Of a stretch of DNA of 64,000 nt, positions 10,500 to 23,596 are shown piece by piece. The stretch lies in contig OX419760.1 in assembly GCA_948567375.1 (NCBI GenBank), positions 41,416,001 through 41,480,000 on the forward strand, given 5' to 3'. The notes below the pieces were generated by a model. That model was not told the DNA's origin. It was given only the letters and a program-made list of their open reading frames with translations, and did no database searches. Positions within the stretch are counted from its first letter, which is position 1, and each line of letters begins with the position of its first letter. The translations under genes were made by a program, and so were the position numbers. The stretch is from Lunularia cruciata. Its lineage: Eukaryota; Streptophyta; Marchantiopsida; Lunulariales; Lunulariaceae.

Positions 10500-13400
10500 A
10501 GTCTATAGGACTGGGAGTTAGAAGGATAGAAGATAGTACCTATGATGCCATAAGAGATATAATGTTTGTCATGGCACGTGAGAGTGGATAGCTCACTTGA
10601 AGGGGTATTGGTATGTTTTGCATATGTTGGGAGTCATGAGACTGCATGTGATCTGAGATGATCAGATGACAATAGTAGATGTTTGATTAAAACACCACAT
10701 GCAATGTAGTTTCAAAGAGGTGAATACCCATTCAGCCAAGATCTCCAAATATAAGGGTATGTTGTGGTGTCACCTTTGTTTATCCAAACTTAAGGGTGTA
10801 TTGATTGGTTTACAGTCAAACATGTTGAACTCTTTATTTTTGTCCTGTAAATAATTTGCTTGAGTCACTCGTATCCATCTTTCTTGCTTGTCTCCATAGA
10901 CTTGCCTTCCCAAACATTGATGAACTTCTTCTAAATCTACCATCTCAAATGCAAAACACAACTTTCGTTTGACATGTCTGACTAGCTCTATAGATGCACT
11001 CACAAGTATTCAATCATCTACATATAGTGCTAAATATAAATCTGCATCAGTTCCATGATAGATGCAAATATTTTGATCTGCATTTGTTTGGGTGAAACCA
11101 ATCTGAAGCAAGTAGGTATCAATCCTTTGATACCACTATCTGGAGGGGTATTTCAGACCCTACCAGGATTTGTTCACCCTAAAAACCAATGATTTATTGG
11201 GAGAGGTATGCAACCCTTGGGAAGTTTCATGTAGACTTCCTCATCTTGGTAACTATTACAGGCAGTTTTCATGTCCATTTGGTGTACTTCAAAATTGAAT
11301 TGTGCAGCCAATGCAAAAAAAATTTGACACATATGTAATTCTCACCACTAGAGAAAATGTCTCGATAAAGTCTACTCCATACCTAGGAGTAACCTTTGCC
11401 TACCAATCTGGCTGTGTATAGATTGATAGAGCCATCTAAGTTGTATTTGATTTTAAAAATCTATTTACAACAGACCACATTCTTACCTTTAGGTAATTTA
11501 ATCAAGATCAGGTGTTATTCTACTCCAAAGACAAAAATTCATCATTCATAGCCTCCTATTATTGATAAGCATCAAAACACTCCATAGCTTGTTTGAAGTT
11601 AGTGAGGATGTGCTTCAAGTCCTCTATGTAAGTGAATAGAATTCTGTGTTGTCTTCCCTTCTCCTCTTCTAATTGGTCATAAATTTGACAATTTTGTGCT
11701 TGTGTGCTCCCCTTCAAAAGTTAGGACCAAGTATGGAAGGTGAAGAAAAACTAGGAACATCAAAGTGTTGGGGCAGGGCAGGAGTAGGGGCAATAGTGAA
11801 ATCAATGGGCAATAAGTTGTGAGGAAAAACTCCTTTTGGACTCAATTCCTACTACTCGAGATGAGGTATTGCCAGCACCTATGATGAGCCTTTATCCAAT
11901 GGCCCATTAGGGCTGGCTGTAGTTGATGCAAAGAGTTAATATGTACATAGTAAGGGTTTGTTGTGGTTAATTGATATAGTGAATCAACTAGGACAGAGGG
12001 AGGTGGCTGAATAGTTTGTGGTACTAGAGAGGCACAAAAAGGTGGTAGATTGACTCTCAAGGATCTTTTTGTTGCAGTCGATATCCTTTGGTTGTTGTGG
12101 AGTAGCCAAGGGGAATAAATTCAATGGTCTTTGGATCAAGTTTGCCTTGATGGGATTTCTCGATACCTACAAAATACCTACAAATGAGAGAGATCAAGGT
12201 CAATTCCAAACCACAATGAGTAAGTAATGCCATTTGGAATAGCTCAGGAAGGAGAAAAACTTTGCAGATAGGTACGAGTATGAATTGCCTTGCTCCAATA
12301 GCTATGAGAGAGGCCAACATGTGTTAGCATTGCTACAATGCATTCAAGAAGGGTATATCCTTCCACTTTGCTACTTTATTCTATTTGGGATTATCTAGTA
12401 TTGTGAACTATCATTGAATCCCATGGTGAGTATAATGTGTTGAAAATTCACCAGATTTTTACTCCAATGAATTGTCGGATCAAAGGGTTTTGATCTTCTT
12501 CCCAAGTTGGTTCTTGACAAGTGCTTGATACTCCTTGAACTTGACAAATGTTGGGATTTTCTTCAGATCAAATAAGTAAGTGTATCTTGAATGATCATTA
12601 ATGAATGCAATGAAATACTTATGCCTAGAGAAAGTATTACTTCTCAATGGGCCACAAATGTTTTTATGGGTGACATCAAGAAGATCTTTGGCATGGGTGG
12701 ATTTGTTCTTGGGAAATGGTTTCCGTGAAGACTTTGCTTAAGCGCATGCAGAACAAAAAGGCAAACTCTAGAGAGAGCATGGAGGTAGTCAAAGTATGTG
12801 GGACTTTGCTTGTAGTTGTTGCATCCAAGACAAGTTGATGTGACCAAGTTTCAGATGCATTAACAAAGCTTGAGAGTCTCTCTGAGTAGTGATCAACTGA
12901 GAGGTTCCTTGAGAAGAGGTTTATGATTGAAACTCTCTTGGTAGGATAGTAGAGGTTGATGCCCTAGAGGTAAGTGCTCTCAAGGTGTTCTCATGCTCAA
13001 GGATGCCACATTTTGATGAACTTCCAAGCTTGAACAAGCAATTGTTGCATGTCACTTCAACTTTAACTTTAACTATGATGTCTCTTGTTATGTTCTTCAT
13101 CGCACATGCTATGGAATGTATGACTAAGCCACCACCAGATTGGTATAATTGGAATACCAAGAATGAATTCTTTGTCAATGAAAGAATATAAAGAACATCC
13201 ATGAGGATGGTCTTTTATCCATTGTTCAAAATGATTTGAATATCACCAACATCTTCAATTGAGCATTGATTATCATCACCCAAATAAAAAATTTTGTCAC
13301 TCTTGATCCATCACTCCTGATGGTTTGTATTTAATGAAAGTTTGAAAGTCATATGACATATGTTGTGTAGCACCGGTATCAACATATCAATTATCATTAA

Positions 13401-14462
13401 CTTGTGTAGAGGCTAATGTTGTCATTGTTACAAACAGTTGTTGAGCTATTCTAAAGGACTCTTTGAGCTTATTGTTGAAGAATTGTTTCCCACAATCTTG
13501 TGCAAAATGGTCTTTTTCTTGCAATAGGTGCAACGTCATTTCTTTGGAAAGAAAGGTTTGGAAGTTGAGCTTTTTTCTATAGTGGGTAGTTCTCCCTTCT
13601 CTTGAAGTGGCCTGGTCTTTTTGGAGGTCTTTGATTCATGTAAGGTATAGGGAATTCTTTTGTTGTCTCTTCTTCTCGAAGGTGCACCTCCTTCAAAAGG
13701 AGATTAGAGATCACAATTTTGGTCAACCATTATATTTGGGATCTCATGGATCTCACAATGTGCTATATGAATCTAGCAAACTTTGAAGAAGACATGTATA
13801 TGCCTCACCTTCAGATATTGGTTGACCCATTCCATTTAGTTGATCCAAAATCTGATGGAAGTTGTTGATGTTTCTTGCCACATTTTCTCCATTCTTCATT
13901 CTCAAAGTGTGCACAACATGTCAAATGTGGATCTATGCTGCAATGTCAGCTGAGGCATATATGCAATTCAGTTTTGCCCAAGCATTGGCTATACTCTAGA
14001 CCCCACTCATAATCCCTATCAAGGTGTTTAGAATAGTAAGTGCATGGTCATTTTTATTATCCCATGTAACTTCACTGCTAGAGCATATCACAAGAAGAGG
14101 GTTCATATTCCGCCTGGACTTGGAGGTGGAATAATGGATCATTCTTCAACACCAATGATCAAATCAGTAAGCTTCTCTAATCCGAAGACCAATTTGATCT
14201 TATTTTTCCATGCATGGAAAAATTGACCAGTGGACTTAGGTAGATCATGGTTGCAACGGGATTGACAGGTCCATGATGTTGCCATTTTGTGTAGCTTTGA
14301 CCCTTCTTGTGTGTGGATCTTCTTTGCCACTAGCTTTGGTTCTTTTGGGTGTGACTCTTTAGTGTAGTGGTGCACAGATTGTCATTATTATTTTGGCTCT
14401 CTTGTGCAACTCTAACTCTTTTGTGTGAGGTTGCCTTGAACAATGATATTGCTCTAATACCA
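10500..14462 (-). pseudogene. Old Ty1/copia gag-pol remnant
   Basis: Read on the minus strand, successive decayed pieces follow copia order. Near 13950-14375 is gag-like sequence, and at 12921-13202 a piece resembling the region before the GAG-pre-integrase domain (DVLYILSLTKN). At 12480-12640 is an integrase core (HKYFIAFINDHSRYTYLF), and at 12057-12320 the integrase C-terminal phrase IEFIPLGYS. The reverse transcriptase runs from about 11650 to 10770, with a WYQR motif near 11120 and LALYVDD just before 11000. Frameshifts and stops are frequent. RNase H could not be followed below about 10770, and no LTR pair could be matched, so the boundaries are approximate. Confidence 0.75.
14451..14462 (-). 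other. Primer-binding site of the old copia remnant
   Basis: On the minus strand this reads TGGTATTAGAGC, one transition away from the complement of the plant initiator tRNA-Met 3' end (TGGTATCAGAGC). It lies upstream of the gag-like sequence, as expected. The adjacent LTR has decayed beyond recognition. Confidence 0.6.
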
Positions 14463-15278
14463 CATTCCAAAAAGTGCTAACTAAAGATGAAAATAGATGA
14501 GACAATATGATGGGTTGATTTGAAAATTACATGCTTTATAGCAACTTAGTACCCTAAAATCGGAACCCAACTATTTGGAGAGTGAGAGGCGGCCATTGTG
14601 GGGCTAGCAAGAGATACTAAAACAACTAACATGTTATATCCTTTTCTCACCCTATGTTTAGTTATATTATATCTTTATGTCACTTGACGTTTAATTAATG
14701 GAGTGTGATGTGTGAATATCTCATGATAGAAATTGTTAACATTTGTAACACAAGATTATGAGAAAGCATAAAAGAATACATCTTTTTTAATGGTACATTG
14801 ATGGCAATCTTCACTATCCACAGATGATATCAAGCAAGATTGAGATCATGACAATGCTAGGCTCAATAAACACCGAGTGTTCAGATTCTTGGATTTCATA
14901 ATAAAACTCTTAACCTAAGTTTGAACTTTGGACAGATCTCAATGCAAATTTTGTGCTTATGGAGAACCTTGATGGCGCTTTTGTGTGGAGCGAGCCAATA
15001 GCATTTACATAGTTCAATCCTTTGCTTGACAACTACTCCAAACACATTACCATTAGTATTATCATTGAAGGATTGAAATAGCAAGAGACAATCTGTACCA
15101 ATGGAGTGACATCACAATTGATGCTATTGATACTACACCTGCTTGTTGTCAAGCTTCTCCAAAATTCACAACCTTGGAATCTGTAGAAATGTAACTTTCT
15201 TGAGCTGATACCATGAACATTCAATGTAGAGACAATCCAGTCTAGGCAAAAGAAAACCCTGCGTACTTGGTTTAGAAG
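14463..15278. other. Spacer, perhaps with decayed copia LTR
   Basis: The first few hundred bases should contain the 5' LTR of the minus-strand copia remnant, but no partner LTR was found to confirm it. No gene was recognised. The open frames at 14896-15353 have no coding similarity that I can see. Confidence 0.35.
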
Positions 15279-15525
15279 GTAGGGGAAGAGACATTGCAAG
15301 AATCTTCCATAGCTTTTGAAAGCGGTTGTATTCTTTGCACTCAAAGCTTTCAACTACTGCTTCCTTTGCTGTCAGATTGTCCACTATCGGATATGTCAGA
15401 TTTTCCACTATACCCACCACCATTACATAAGTAGAATTCATTACACCGCTCTCAAATATGCACTTCTCATGCATGATGTCTTTGATAGTCCTATAAAAGG
15501 GATCATTGTTTGAGTTTGAAGGCAA
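15279..15525 (-). pseudogene. Truncated paralogue of the secreted NTF2/DUF8021-like protein
   Basis: The translation aligns with the C-terminal half of the intact protein at 48247-48669. Shared anchors are NSTYV, a hydrophobic strand, SFECKE versus TFECKE, and KLWKIL versus KLWKII. It contains a short internal duplication (VENLTYP / VDNLTAK) in the loop between the last strands. The signal peptide and N-terminal half are absent; the sequence upstream is noncoding and includes a fragment resembling the nearby copia LTR. The frame past KLWK runs on into unrelated sequence. I read it as a 5'-truncated copy, probably inactive. Confidence 0.7.
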
Positions 15526-16408
15526 TATCTTTGCTTTGAATATTCAATAATCAGACCTAGGTGTTATTGATATAGCATGTACCTATATTATATAATTATA
15601 GTATACTATAGGTGTTAGGAGTGTTATGTCATCCAATTCTACCTTTGTCAATCCCCTCCAAGTGTACTTGTCACAAGCATATTTAGGTAAAGTTTAAACA
15701 ATATGTGTAGTTTGTTGAAAGTACATTTTTTATGGTAATACATGTAGCAATGATATAGCATGTACCTATACTATAGGTGTTAGTGTTTATACCTAGTTCC
15801 CTTAGTGGCATTAGTTAAGGTTATTGAATTTAGATCCTACCTCCAAGAAAGCGGTGGTTCATTCCATCGACATGTTGGTGGCATAGTCAAGAAGCTTGAG
15901 CAATAGGATGTGTGGGCAGCAGCTTGAAGAAGCAAGGTGTAACATTTTGAGGACAAGAAAAACATAAGAGAAGAAACAGATGAGAAATACAAGGTTTCAT
16001 TCCTCAATACTTTGATGCCCCAAAGGAGCACTTGGTCTTTATTATATAACAAAGAGGATCCACTCAAAAGATGCTACACCCTTGGATCAAATACATGGAT
16101 TGGTGACATGTCAGCAAGCTCTACCTTTAGATTAGTTGTGTAGATTTGTGATATGTTGATCCTTGTCCTATTTGGTTGGTGGAACAAGTTTGACCAAAGG
16201 GAATTTTTGGAGAATCTTCTTATAAGAAGCTTAGAAGAGCATGGATGAGGTATCATTGAAAAGCTTTTGACAAGACAAAAAAAGGGGGGAGGGAAAGGTG
16301 TTGCCTTCTCTTCTAGAAGGGAGGTTTCTTCTATTTTTGAGGCCTAATTGATTTTTTTAGGCCTCCAAAATTGGCTCAAAATTTTTCAAAGTGTTTTCAG
16401 CCCTTACT

Positions 16409-19400
16409 TGTGATAACTCGGCAAATATCACTTTTGCGGTAATCAGGTAAGTAAAGTTCATTCCTGTAGAGATACTAGTCAGAAATATCCAAATATGAAG
16501 CAAAGTAACCAAATCAGTTCTTCTTGAATTCTTCTTTAATGTCTTAGGTAGAAACCACACCCAGAAGAGAGTAATAAGCACTAGATTGCAATCTTGTCAC
16601 AAATCACAACACCCCTAATCACAAATCATTCAAATCTTTCCAAACAATCTTGATTGAGATGATTCGATCTCTCCTTAAAATGGCTATTTTGCTGCAAAAT
16701 GACTCCGCTTCAGAATTGTGTTCTACCGCTCCACTAAAGGCACAACTTCCTTGATTGAAATAACTTCACATCAACTCAACATTGCACTCACAATTGCAAA
16801 ATACTACCAACACTACAATTCCTCTCAGATCTGTCAAGGCATTGCTTCAATTGCTATCCACTCAGGATCAAACACATAGAATGGAATCAAAGATGTAGAA
16901 TCCAACATCTAACACTCAGAATTGCACCTTGAATTTCTCCCAACACTCACAAACACACACATAGAGTCGATATTTGGAATTAAGCTCAAGCAACAAGTAC
17001 TAAGATAAGCACTTTGCTTTATCTATTCTCAAGAATATGAAAAACTGAACAATAGCATACTATGAATGCCACCTTTAAATAGGAATACTCTTCATCAGTT
17101 ATCCAACTTCCTAAACCGATTCTTAACAACTTTACCAACTTGCAGATCCAAAATGACAATGCATCTCTTCATATCTATCTCCTCCTATCTCAAAATTGTT
17201 TCTACTCTGATCCGATATCTACTTCTACTTTGGCTTCTACACCCCAAGAAAGTCCCTTCACCTCATGTACTTCAGGTTCTACAACTTCCAATTCTTCTAC
17301 CAATTCCAACATATCTTCACTTTGATCTACAATCAAAGGTATGGGTAACCTATCTACATCCTTATCTTGCAACCCACTCTTCTCTAAAGTCTCAAATGAA
17401 AAATCCAAAGTCGCTTGAACTTCTACCTCTCTTACTTTGGGTCTGACATATATAGTACTCCAAAGATGATCTAATTCCAATTTTACCAAACCCAACTGAA
17501 TAGAAATATTATTCTCTACATCTAACATCTTTCTATCTATCCAAGTTCTAAGACTAATTAACAAGGCATTCAATTCCTTGTCCTTTGTGTTCTAATGCCT
17601 TGTCTCTTGCACAAGCAATCATAACTTGTGTAACCTCAACTCCTCCATTCTTACTTTGGCTTTAGTGGTTAACCTCACCTTCATTACAATTGTTTCTTTG
17701 ACAAATTCCATTGACTGCTTCTTCTATCTTTCCTCCTCCATCATAGCTCTACTCACTTTCAATTCCTCTTCATACTCCACTTTGCAATCCTCTAACTCCT
17801 TCACATACTGTTCAATCTTCACCTCTAATGTCTTCACAATATCTCTCAACCTCCTTTCTTCTTGATGGCACTTGGTTAATTCACGTTGGCAGGCTGCTGT
17901 CTTCTCTTCTACTTCTTGTCAAAATGAGTCAAAGCTCCTCCTCCTTTGCTTCAATCAATTTCCTTCTATTGTTTTGCTCTAACTTTACTTCGGCTTGTAT
18001 CTTTTCTACCCAAAGTCTCTCCTTTGTGACTTCCTTCACTTTCATTGCTAACTCTCTTCGTTGCTTTTTGAACTTCTCTTGCAGATTTTCATTTATCTTC
18101 TTTTGCAATGTTGTATCTACTCGCAACACTTCTCTTTCTTCTTCTCCTTTGGTCATACCCTCTCTCAACTTCAGATTTTCAAAGTCTAATCTCTCCAACA
18201 CCTGCAATACATTAGTTACCTTGGAATGCTTACTCTACATCTCCTTCTTCTTCTTCTCCATCTACAACAATAGCGGACATAAAACATCTTGAAGGTACTC
18301 TACTCCTTCACACCCTTCTTCCTTGTCTACCTTTTCTTCAAGGATTTTGTCAATCTTGCTCTTCCCTTTTGAATCCAATGCTTTACTACAAAGTTGAGAT
18401 CTTTGTACTCTCAATGATATGTCATCCTCTGAACTTTCCTTGTCATCCAAATTGATGATGTGATATGCCTTCAAAATTTTGCCTTCTTGCATGACTTACC
18501 TTAGCTCGGCCACCAATCCTTCTTCTTCTTCTAATACCAACTCGGCCACAGTCCTCTCTCCTTCTTCATGCTGCTCAATTTCTTCTTGCAAGGAAATCAC
18601 CTTCTCTTGATCTTTTTGCACCTTGGCTACTCCCTCACTATCCTCATTGGATTCTTCACTTTGCAAAGTTAACTCTGCTTCTCCTTCCTCCAATTCCTTT
18701 GACACAGACTTTGCTTCGCATTCTGATTCAACCTCCTCTTCTTGTGCAATATTCTGGATTTGCTTTCCTTCCCTCTGCCCAATCCTCCTTAACTTACAAG
18801 GCTGTACTGGAGAGCTCTCCACCTCAGGTTGGCTCCTTTTCTTCTTTTTTGGCATGGGTACAGATATATTCCTATTTTGTCTTGTTCTTGCATAGTGGTA
18901 ATCATTGCTTCTCAACTACCAAATATATTGTTGCTCCTCATCATTGGCTTCTTGATGTAGATCGGGATGAAAGTGAGGCATGACCTTCTTCGTCTCATTG
19001 CTACTCAGCAAGTTCAACCCAAGGTAAAAGTGCACTACAAAAAGAGCAAAGTAATGTGGTGGTGTCAAACTCCTCCAATTAAGCACCATTTGTCGTGTCC
19101 TTTGATAAAAACACTTCACCAAATTGATCCGCTCTCTTGTAAATATTTTGTGGAGGAACACTGCCTGCTGCTTTATAACATAGGTGGTGTGCTCGGATTT
19201 AAACAATGCCATCATCGCACTTACAATACTTCTCCACATTGGGTCCTGATAGGTTTCCACCTTGTACCCATTCTTTGTATGCTTTGAGGTGAACAAATTT
19301 CTGACTTCTTGGGTTTCTTTTGCAGCTTCTCCTTTCCCCAAGAACATAGCTCCATGCTCTTCCCCACTCTCTCTGCCTAACACCAATCTCTAATCCAACT

Positions 19401-20207
19401 CTATCCATCCAGCCGGATTGCTTCTTTTCTCTACCGTTGCCGGCCCATCTACACACTTACTAGCCGTTATCTCTACCATGAAATTGGGAAAACTCAAGTT
19501 CCAATTCCATGCAAGGAAAGTAATGTGAAGTTTACTGAGAACTTCAATGTGTGCCATAACATCTAACCTCCTAATAATTGTGTTCCTCACCACTAGTGTA
19601 GGGCACTTCTTGATTCCTTTCATTCTACTCTCCTTTGTGCTATGCTTTTGAAAGAAAATTCTCCCGTCCCCTGGGTGTGCAATTCTAAATTCCTTTGGAT
19701 TCACAAAACCTTCACTCACTACCACTCCTCTCCCATGGTCTCCCTTAGGATGACTTTGCAATGGCAAAGGAAATTCACTTGTCATTTGTCTCCTTGAATT
19801 GAATCCTAATTTTATAGTCCAATATTTCTCAATCATTCTTCTAGTCTACCAAGAAATCACACCTTTTGCATGCACTTCTCCTATCATTGTCAATTTCTCC
19901 CGCTTGTGTCTTAGCCGTTTTGTGCGCAGTACAATCTTGAATTTCCAATCCTAAAGGAAAGTTGTTATGTTGTCTTTGCATCGGGTTGATCATCCCGAGG
20001 CAAAGTATCCTTACTTTGGGTTGAGGTCTGATAGATCCAATCCTAGTCTTGACAATTATTTACCCAAGGTAACTTTCTTTAGGTTGATACAAAAACATGA
20101 ATCTTCTTCTTTCTTCCATCTTTCATGCTCAGTTCCACTTCAACTGTACACTTCTTCTTTCAAAAACCCCTTAAAACCAACTCAAAACAAAAAATGTGGG
20201 TACCACA
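16409..20207 (-). mobile_element. Insertion G, 3.8 kb, TGTG...CACA ends
   Basis: It interrupts solo LTR F and is flanked by TTACT (16404-16408) and TTACC (20208-20212), a near-perfect 5-bp target duplication. It opens TGTGATAAC and closes with the complement of TGTGGTACC, so 7 of the 9 terminal bases are inverted-repeat matched. A 5-bp duplication with TG...CA ends suggests integrase-mediated insertion. However, I found no internal LTR pair, primer-binding site or polypurine tract, so it is either a non-autonomous LTR-like element or an unrecognised class. It carries one long decayed gene on the minus strand. Confidence 0.7.
17202..19836 (-). pseudogene. Gene of insertion G: unknown N-terminal domain plus acidic linker and coiled coil
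   Basis: Starting from ATG at 19836, one reading frame continues for about 635 codons to 17929, interrupted by stops at 19390 (TAG), 18916 (TAG), 18496 (TAA) and 18262 (TAG), and by a further stop near 18233. There are no frameshifts in that span. A shift near 17890 then carries the coil into another frame, which ends at 17202. The N-terminal ~300 residues have Trp, Phe and Cys in a globular-looking pattern (for example LHITFLAWNWNLSFPNFMVE) that I do not recognise. Next come a basic patch (PKKKKRS), a Glu-rich linker, and a long coiled coil of Glu, Lys, Arg and Leu. Such a layout is compatible with a structural or gag-like protein, but no function is assigned. Confidence 0.6.
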
Positions 20208-20589
20208 TTACCCTATTAGTGGAAGTACTCTTTTGGTGACACTTCTATCTGATCTACTTAGATTATCATATGTAATATCCCTAAAGATATTACCAAGCCA
20301 ATTTTCACCTCTAGATAATTTGTCTAGCTAATGGTATCATACAAGGCCACACAATGAGACAAAGTTTTCCTTTAGCTTACAACTTGTGTAATAGCTTGTA
20401 GGTATTTCATTCATCACTTATGCAGGTAGGAAGAGGAAATAGATAAAAGTGCTTTAGATACCTTTTTGTACTCCTTTTATGTTGTAAATATTGTATAGAT
20501 TTGTATCAATATTTACAACAATTTTCAATAGGTTATAGGCCCTCAATTCTCCACTTGTTAAGAGTGATAGAAGATTATTTTTAGAATAA

Positions 20590-23111
20590 AATTGAAAGAA
20601 ATAGAGAGACTAGAAAAGATCTTTCTAATCTAAGAGTAGATCATGACACAGTTGGAACAAGAAGCAATGTGAGAGATATAGCACACATTAGTTGATTCAA
20701 TGGGGAGAATTTCTTGATTTGAAAATTCTAGATGATGATCTTCTTAAAGTCAAAGAGACATTCAAGGATTGATAATGGGATAGAGACTCTAGCACAAGCC
20801 ATAGCATATGGAGTAGAGATCAATTGGTAGAGAAAGAATGATATTGCATAAATGTAGATTTGTGGAACCATAGAAGAGGAGTATTTGCAAAGACTAATCA
20901 ATTGTAGAATTGCAAACTAGATATGGAGTAGATTGATTACATTATATGAGCAATGTGCTTCAAACAACAAGCATGTTCTCCAATAAAGATTCTTCCAATT
21001 ATGAATGAAACCAGGAGAAGAGATAACGGGTAACTCTTGCTAATCATTAGAGAAAACAGTTCCTCAATCATCACAAAGATTATTTGTAGTTTGCCACAAG
21101 CTTATTGTCATATAATAGACGCATGGGATAATATACATGAGGAGTAGAAAACCATCGGGAGACCTCATTACAAGACTAAAGAGGAGAAAGAAGAGAATTC
21201 ATGCTATAAATAGAAGAAGTATAGGAGGACTCAAAAGAAGATTGAAACTTTGGAATGAAGAAAAGAACAAGCTACCAAAAATGCAAAAGAAAGGAACATT
21301 GGGCAAGAGAATGTAGAAGTGAGTAGAACCTCCGGAGAATTAAGCCATATAATACAACTAACAATAGAACTCAAGCCAATGCTCTAACGACTAAGAGTAT
21401 TGCATTCATTGTTTGTTCTAGAATTGCCACAGGTATCAATCATCTAGACAATGATTTTTGGTATGCTAATGAAGGAGCTTCAGAGCACATGGCCCATAGA
21501 TCAGACTGGTTTCAAGATTTCAAGAAGATTGAAGAAAGAACTAAGCCCATGTATGTTGTTGATGATCAAAAGTTTTTGGATGATAGATTGGACGACATCC
21601 CCATTTCTTGTAATCTTGGTGCAAGAAGAGAAGGAGGAGTTATTTGAGGAGTTATCAGAGGAGTTCTCTACATTCCAAAGTTGAAGCAAAGCCCATTCAA
21701 CATCAGTCAAGCAGTAGAGAAAGGCATACAAACCACCTACACCAAAGAGGACTGCTACATGGAGAAAGATGGAGCAATGGTGATGAAAAGTGTCCGTAAT
21801 TCAAAGCTTTACAAATTTCAGATTAGAGTTACCAAGATAGGTAAGATTTTCCAAGCAAATTGATGCAAGTGATATATGGAGAGTGAGAAGCTAAAAAAGC
21901 AAAAGCAATATCAAAAGTTTGATATCATACTTTGGCACCAAAGACTTGGTCATCTCAATCTTGCCTACATTAGGAAGATGGAGAGAGAAGGACTAGTAAT
22001 AGGTCTATGTTTGAAATCAGAACAGCTTGGTTATCCAAAGTCTTTCTATTGTGATGGATGTGATGTAGGAAAGAAACATAGATTACCTTTTGTAAAATCC
22101 AGCAATAGTAGAGACAAGTACAAAGTTGGAGAGTTCTTTATAATGATATTTGTGGTCCTATGAGCATGAGCTTAATAGGAGGATCAAGATATTATCTCCT
22201 TTTTAAGAATGCTACTAGTGGTTTCAGATTTGTATTTTTCTTGAAAGAGACGTCAAAAACTCTCTCTTGCTTCAAATAGCTTCACACATATATAGAAACT
22301 CAATGTGGATGGAAGATCAAGAAATTAAGATCTCATAGAGGCAATGAATATACTAAAAAGGAGTTTTTTTATTTTTGTACAATATGTTGGATTAGTCTAT
22401 GAACTTACAACACCTTACACTCTTGAGCAAAATGGTATCTTATAAAGAGATCACAGAGTATGTTTGAAGTGACAAGAAGCATGTTGCTTTCTAGCAAGCT
22501 ACCTAGAGAGCTCTAAGTAGAAGCAATGGGATTTGCTACACATGTCTTGAATAGAGTTCTTAGTAGAGGTTTAAAGAAAACTCCTTGTGAGCTTTAGCAT
22601 GGAACAAAATCAACAGTTGCACACTTGAGAAATTTTGGTTGCTCAGTCTTTGTGCACACAAAAAAGTGTTAGAGAAAGAAGTTTGATCCAAAGGGATAGG
22701 AGATATCTTTTGTTGGATATAGTCCAGAATCCAAACTTTCAGATTTTGTGATCCAAAGAAGAACAATATATGTGAAAGTAGGGCTATCACGTTCAAAGAG
22801 GAGCAACTTGATCATCAAAGATTACACATGTTCAACTTAGACACAAATTGTCTCAAGAGAGAGATGAAGTGCAAGCCAATGCTAGAATGAGCATTGATGG
22901 GATAGAAGTTGATGGAGAGTCTCCACAAGCTTCTAGGGATTCTAAAAAACAAACTATAGAAGAATGAGGAAGCTATAAAAGAATCAGCAAGTGACACTAG
23001 TATCTAATACTTCAAGAAGAAAGTGAACGCAATCAAGAACTTGATTCAAAAATGAGTTTAACTTCAACCACTCAAGAGGGAGAAAACAATGGAAGAGGGA
23101 GAATGAGAAGA
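20590..23111 (+). pseudogene. E gag, protease and integrase (5' part of copia polyprotein)
   Basis: A decayed zinc knuckle lies near 21268-21315 (KCKRKEHWAREC, first Cys lost). The protease start near 21459 reads WYANEGASEHM where copia elements have an Asp-Ser-Gly triad, so the catalytic Asp is Asn here. The GAG-pre-integrase domain at about 21930-22095 keeps LWHQRLGHLN and a CDGCDVGKKHRLPF-type Cys pair. Integrase remnants continue to about 22800, including GYSPESKLSDFVIQR near the C-terminal domain. The frame is broken repeatedly. It stops at solo LTR D and resumes at 35966. Confidence 0.8.
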
Positions 23112-23596
23112 TGTAAATATCTGAGGATAGGAGAAACTCCAAGAGAAACAAAATAGAAGAAACACAGGAGAAACAAGGTTTAATTCTTCAATACTCTCAT
23201 CCTCCAAAGGAGCATTTTGACTTTATTATATAGTGGAGAAGATGCACTCCAAGGAGGCTACATCCTTAGCTTAAATACATTGATAGATGATATGTCTACA
23301 AGCTACACCTTTAGATTGGACCCATGGGTTGGTGGCATGTTAGCCTAGGTCACAATTGGTTGGTCAAATAGGTTTGACTACAAGAGATCTTTTGGGAATC
23401 TTCCTACAGAAAGCTCATAATAGTATGGAAGTGGTACCATTGGAAATATCACAACAAGACCAAGTGATGGGGGGAGAAGGCAAGCCTTTTCCCCTTGTGG
23501 AAGGGAAGATTCTATATTTTCAAGGCTTAGTTTATTTGTTTAGGCCTCTAAAATTGACTCAAATTGTTGGTGTGTTTTTGGCCCCTACTCTATTGG

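Larger units (their letters stand above)
15938..20341 (-). mobile_element. Solo LTR F (chromovirus A/C family), interrupted by G
   Basis: The parts 15938-16408 and 20213-20341 together match the LTR of element C (57610-58202), in the same orientation. A perfect 5-bp duplication CAAGG flanks it (15933-15937 and 20342-20346), showing insertion into the E LTR. No internal chromovirus sequence is present, so it is a solo LTR left by recombination between two LTRs. Confidence 0.85.
15713..20530 (+). repeat. 5' LTR of E, interrupted by F
   Basis: The two parts 15713-15937 and 20342-20530 join across insertion F and match 37968-38396. Shared phrases include GATATAG, TATGTACCTA-like sequence, GTTAAGGTTA, GTGGTGGTTCAT, AAAAGTGCTT and CAATATTTAC. 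Many mismatches show that E is the oldest layer of the nest. A degenerate primer-binding site (GGTTATAGGCC) follows at about 20531. Confidence 0.8.

Noticed and set aside
18262-19392. TAG codons read as sense codons (alternative genetic code)
   Set aside because: The intact ankyrin and secreted-protein genes need no recoding, and stops in the transposons include TGA and TAA too; decay by deamination explains them.
16409-20207. Insertion G as a terminal-inverted-repeat DNA transposon
   Set aside because: Only 7 of 9 terminal bases match, and a 5-bp duplication with TG...CA ends fits integrase-type insertion better. Class left open.
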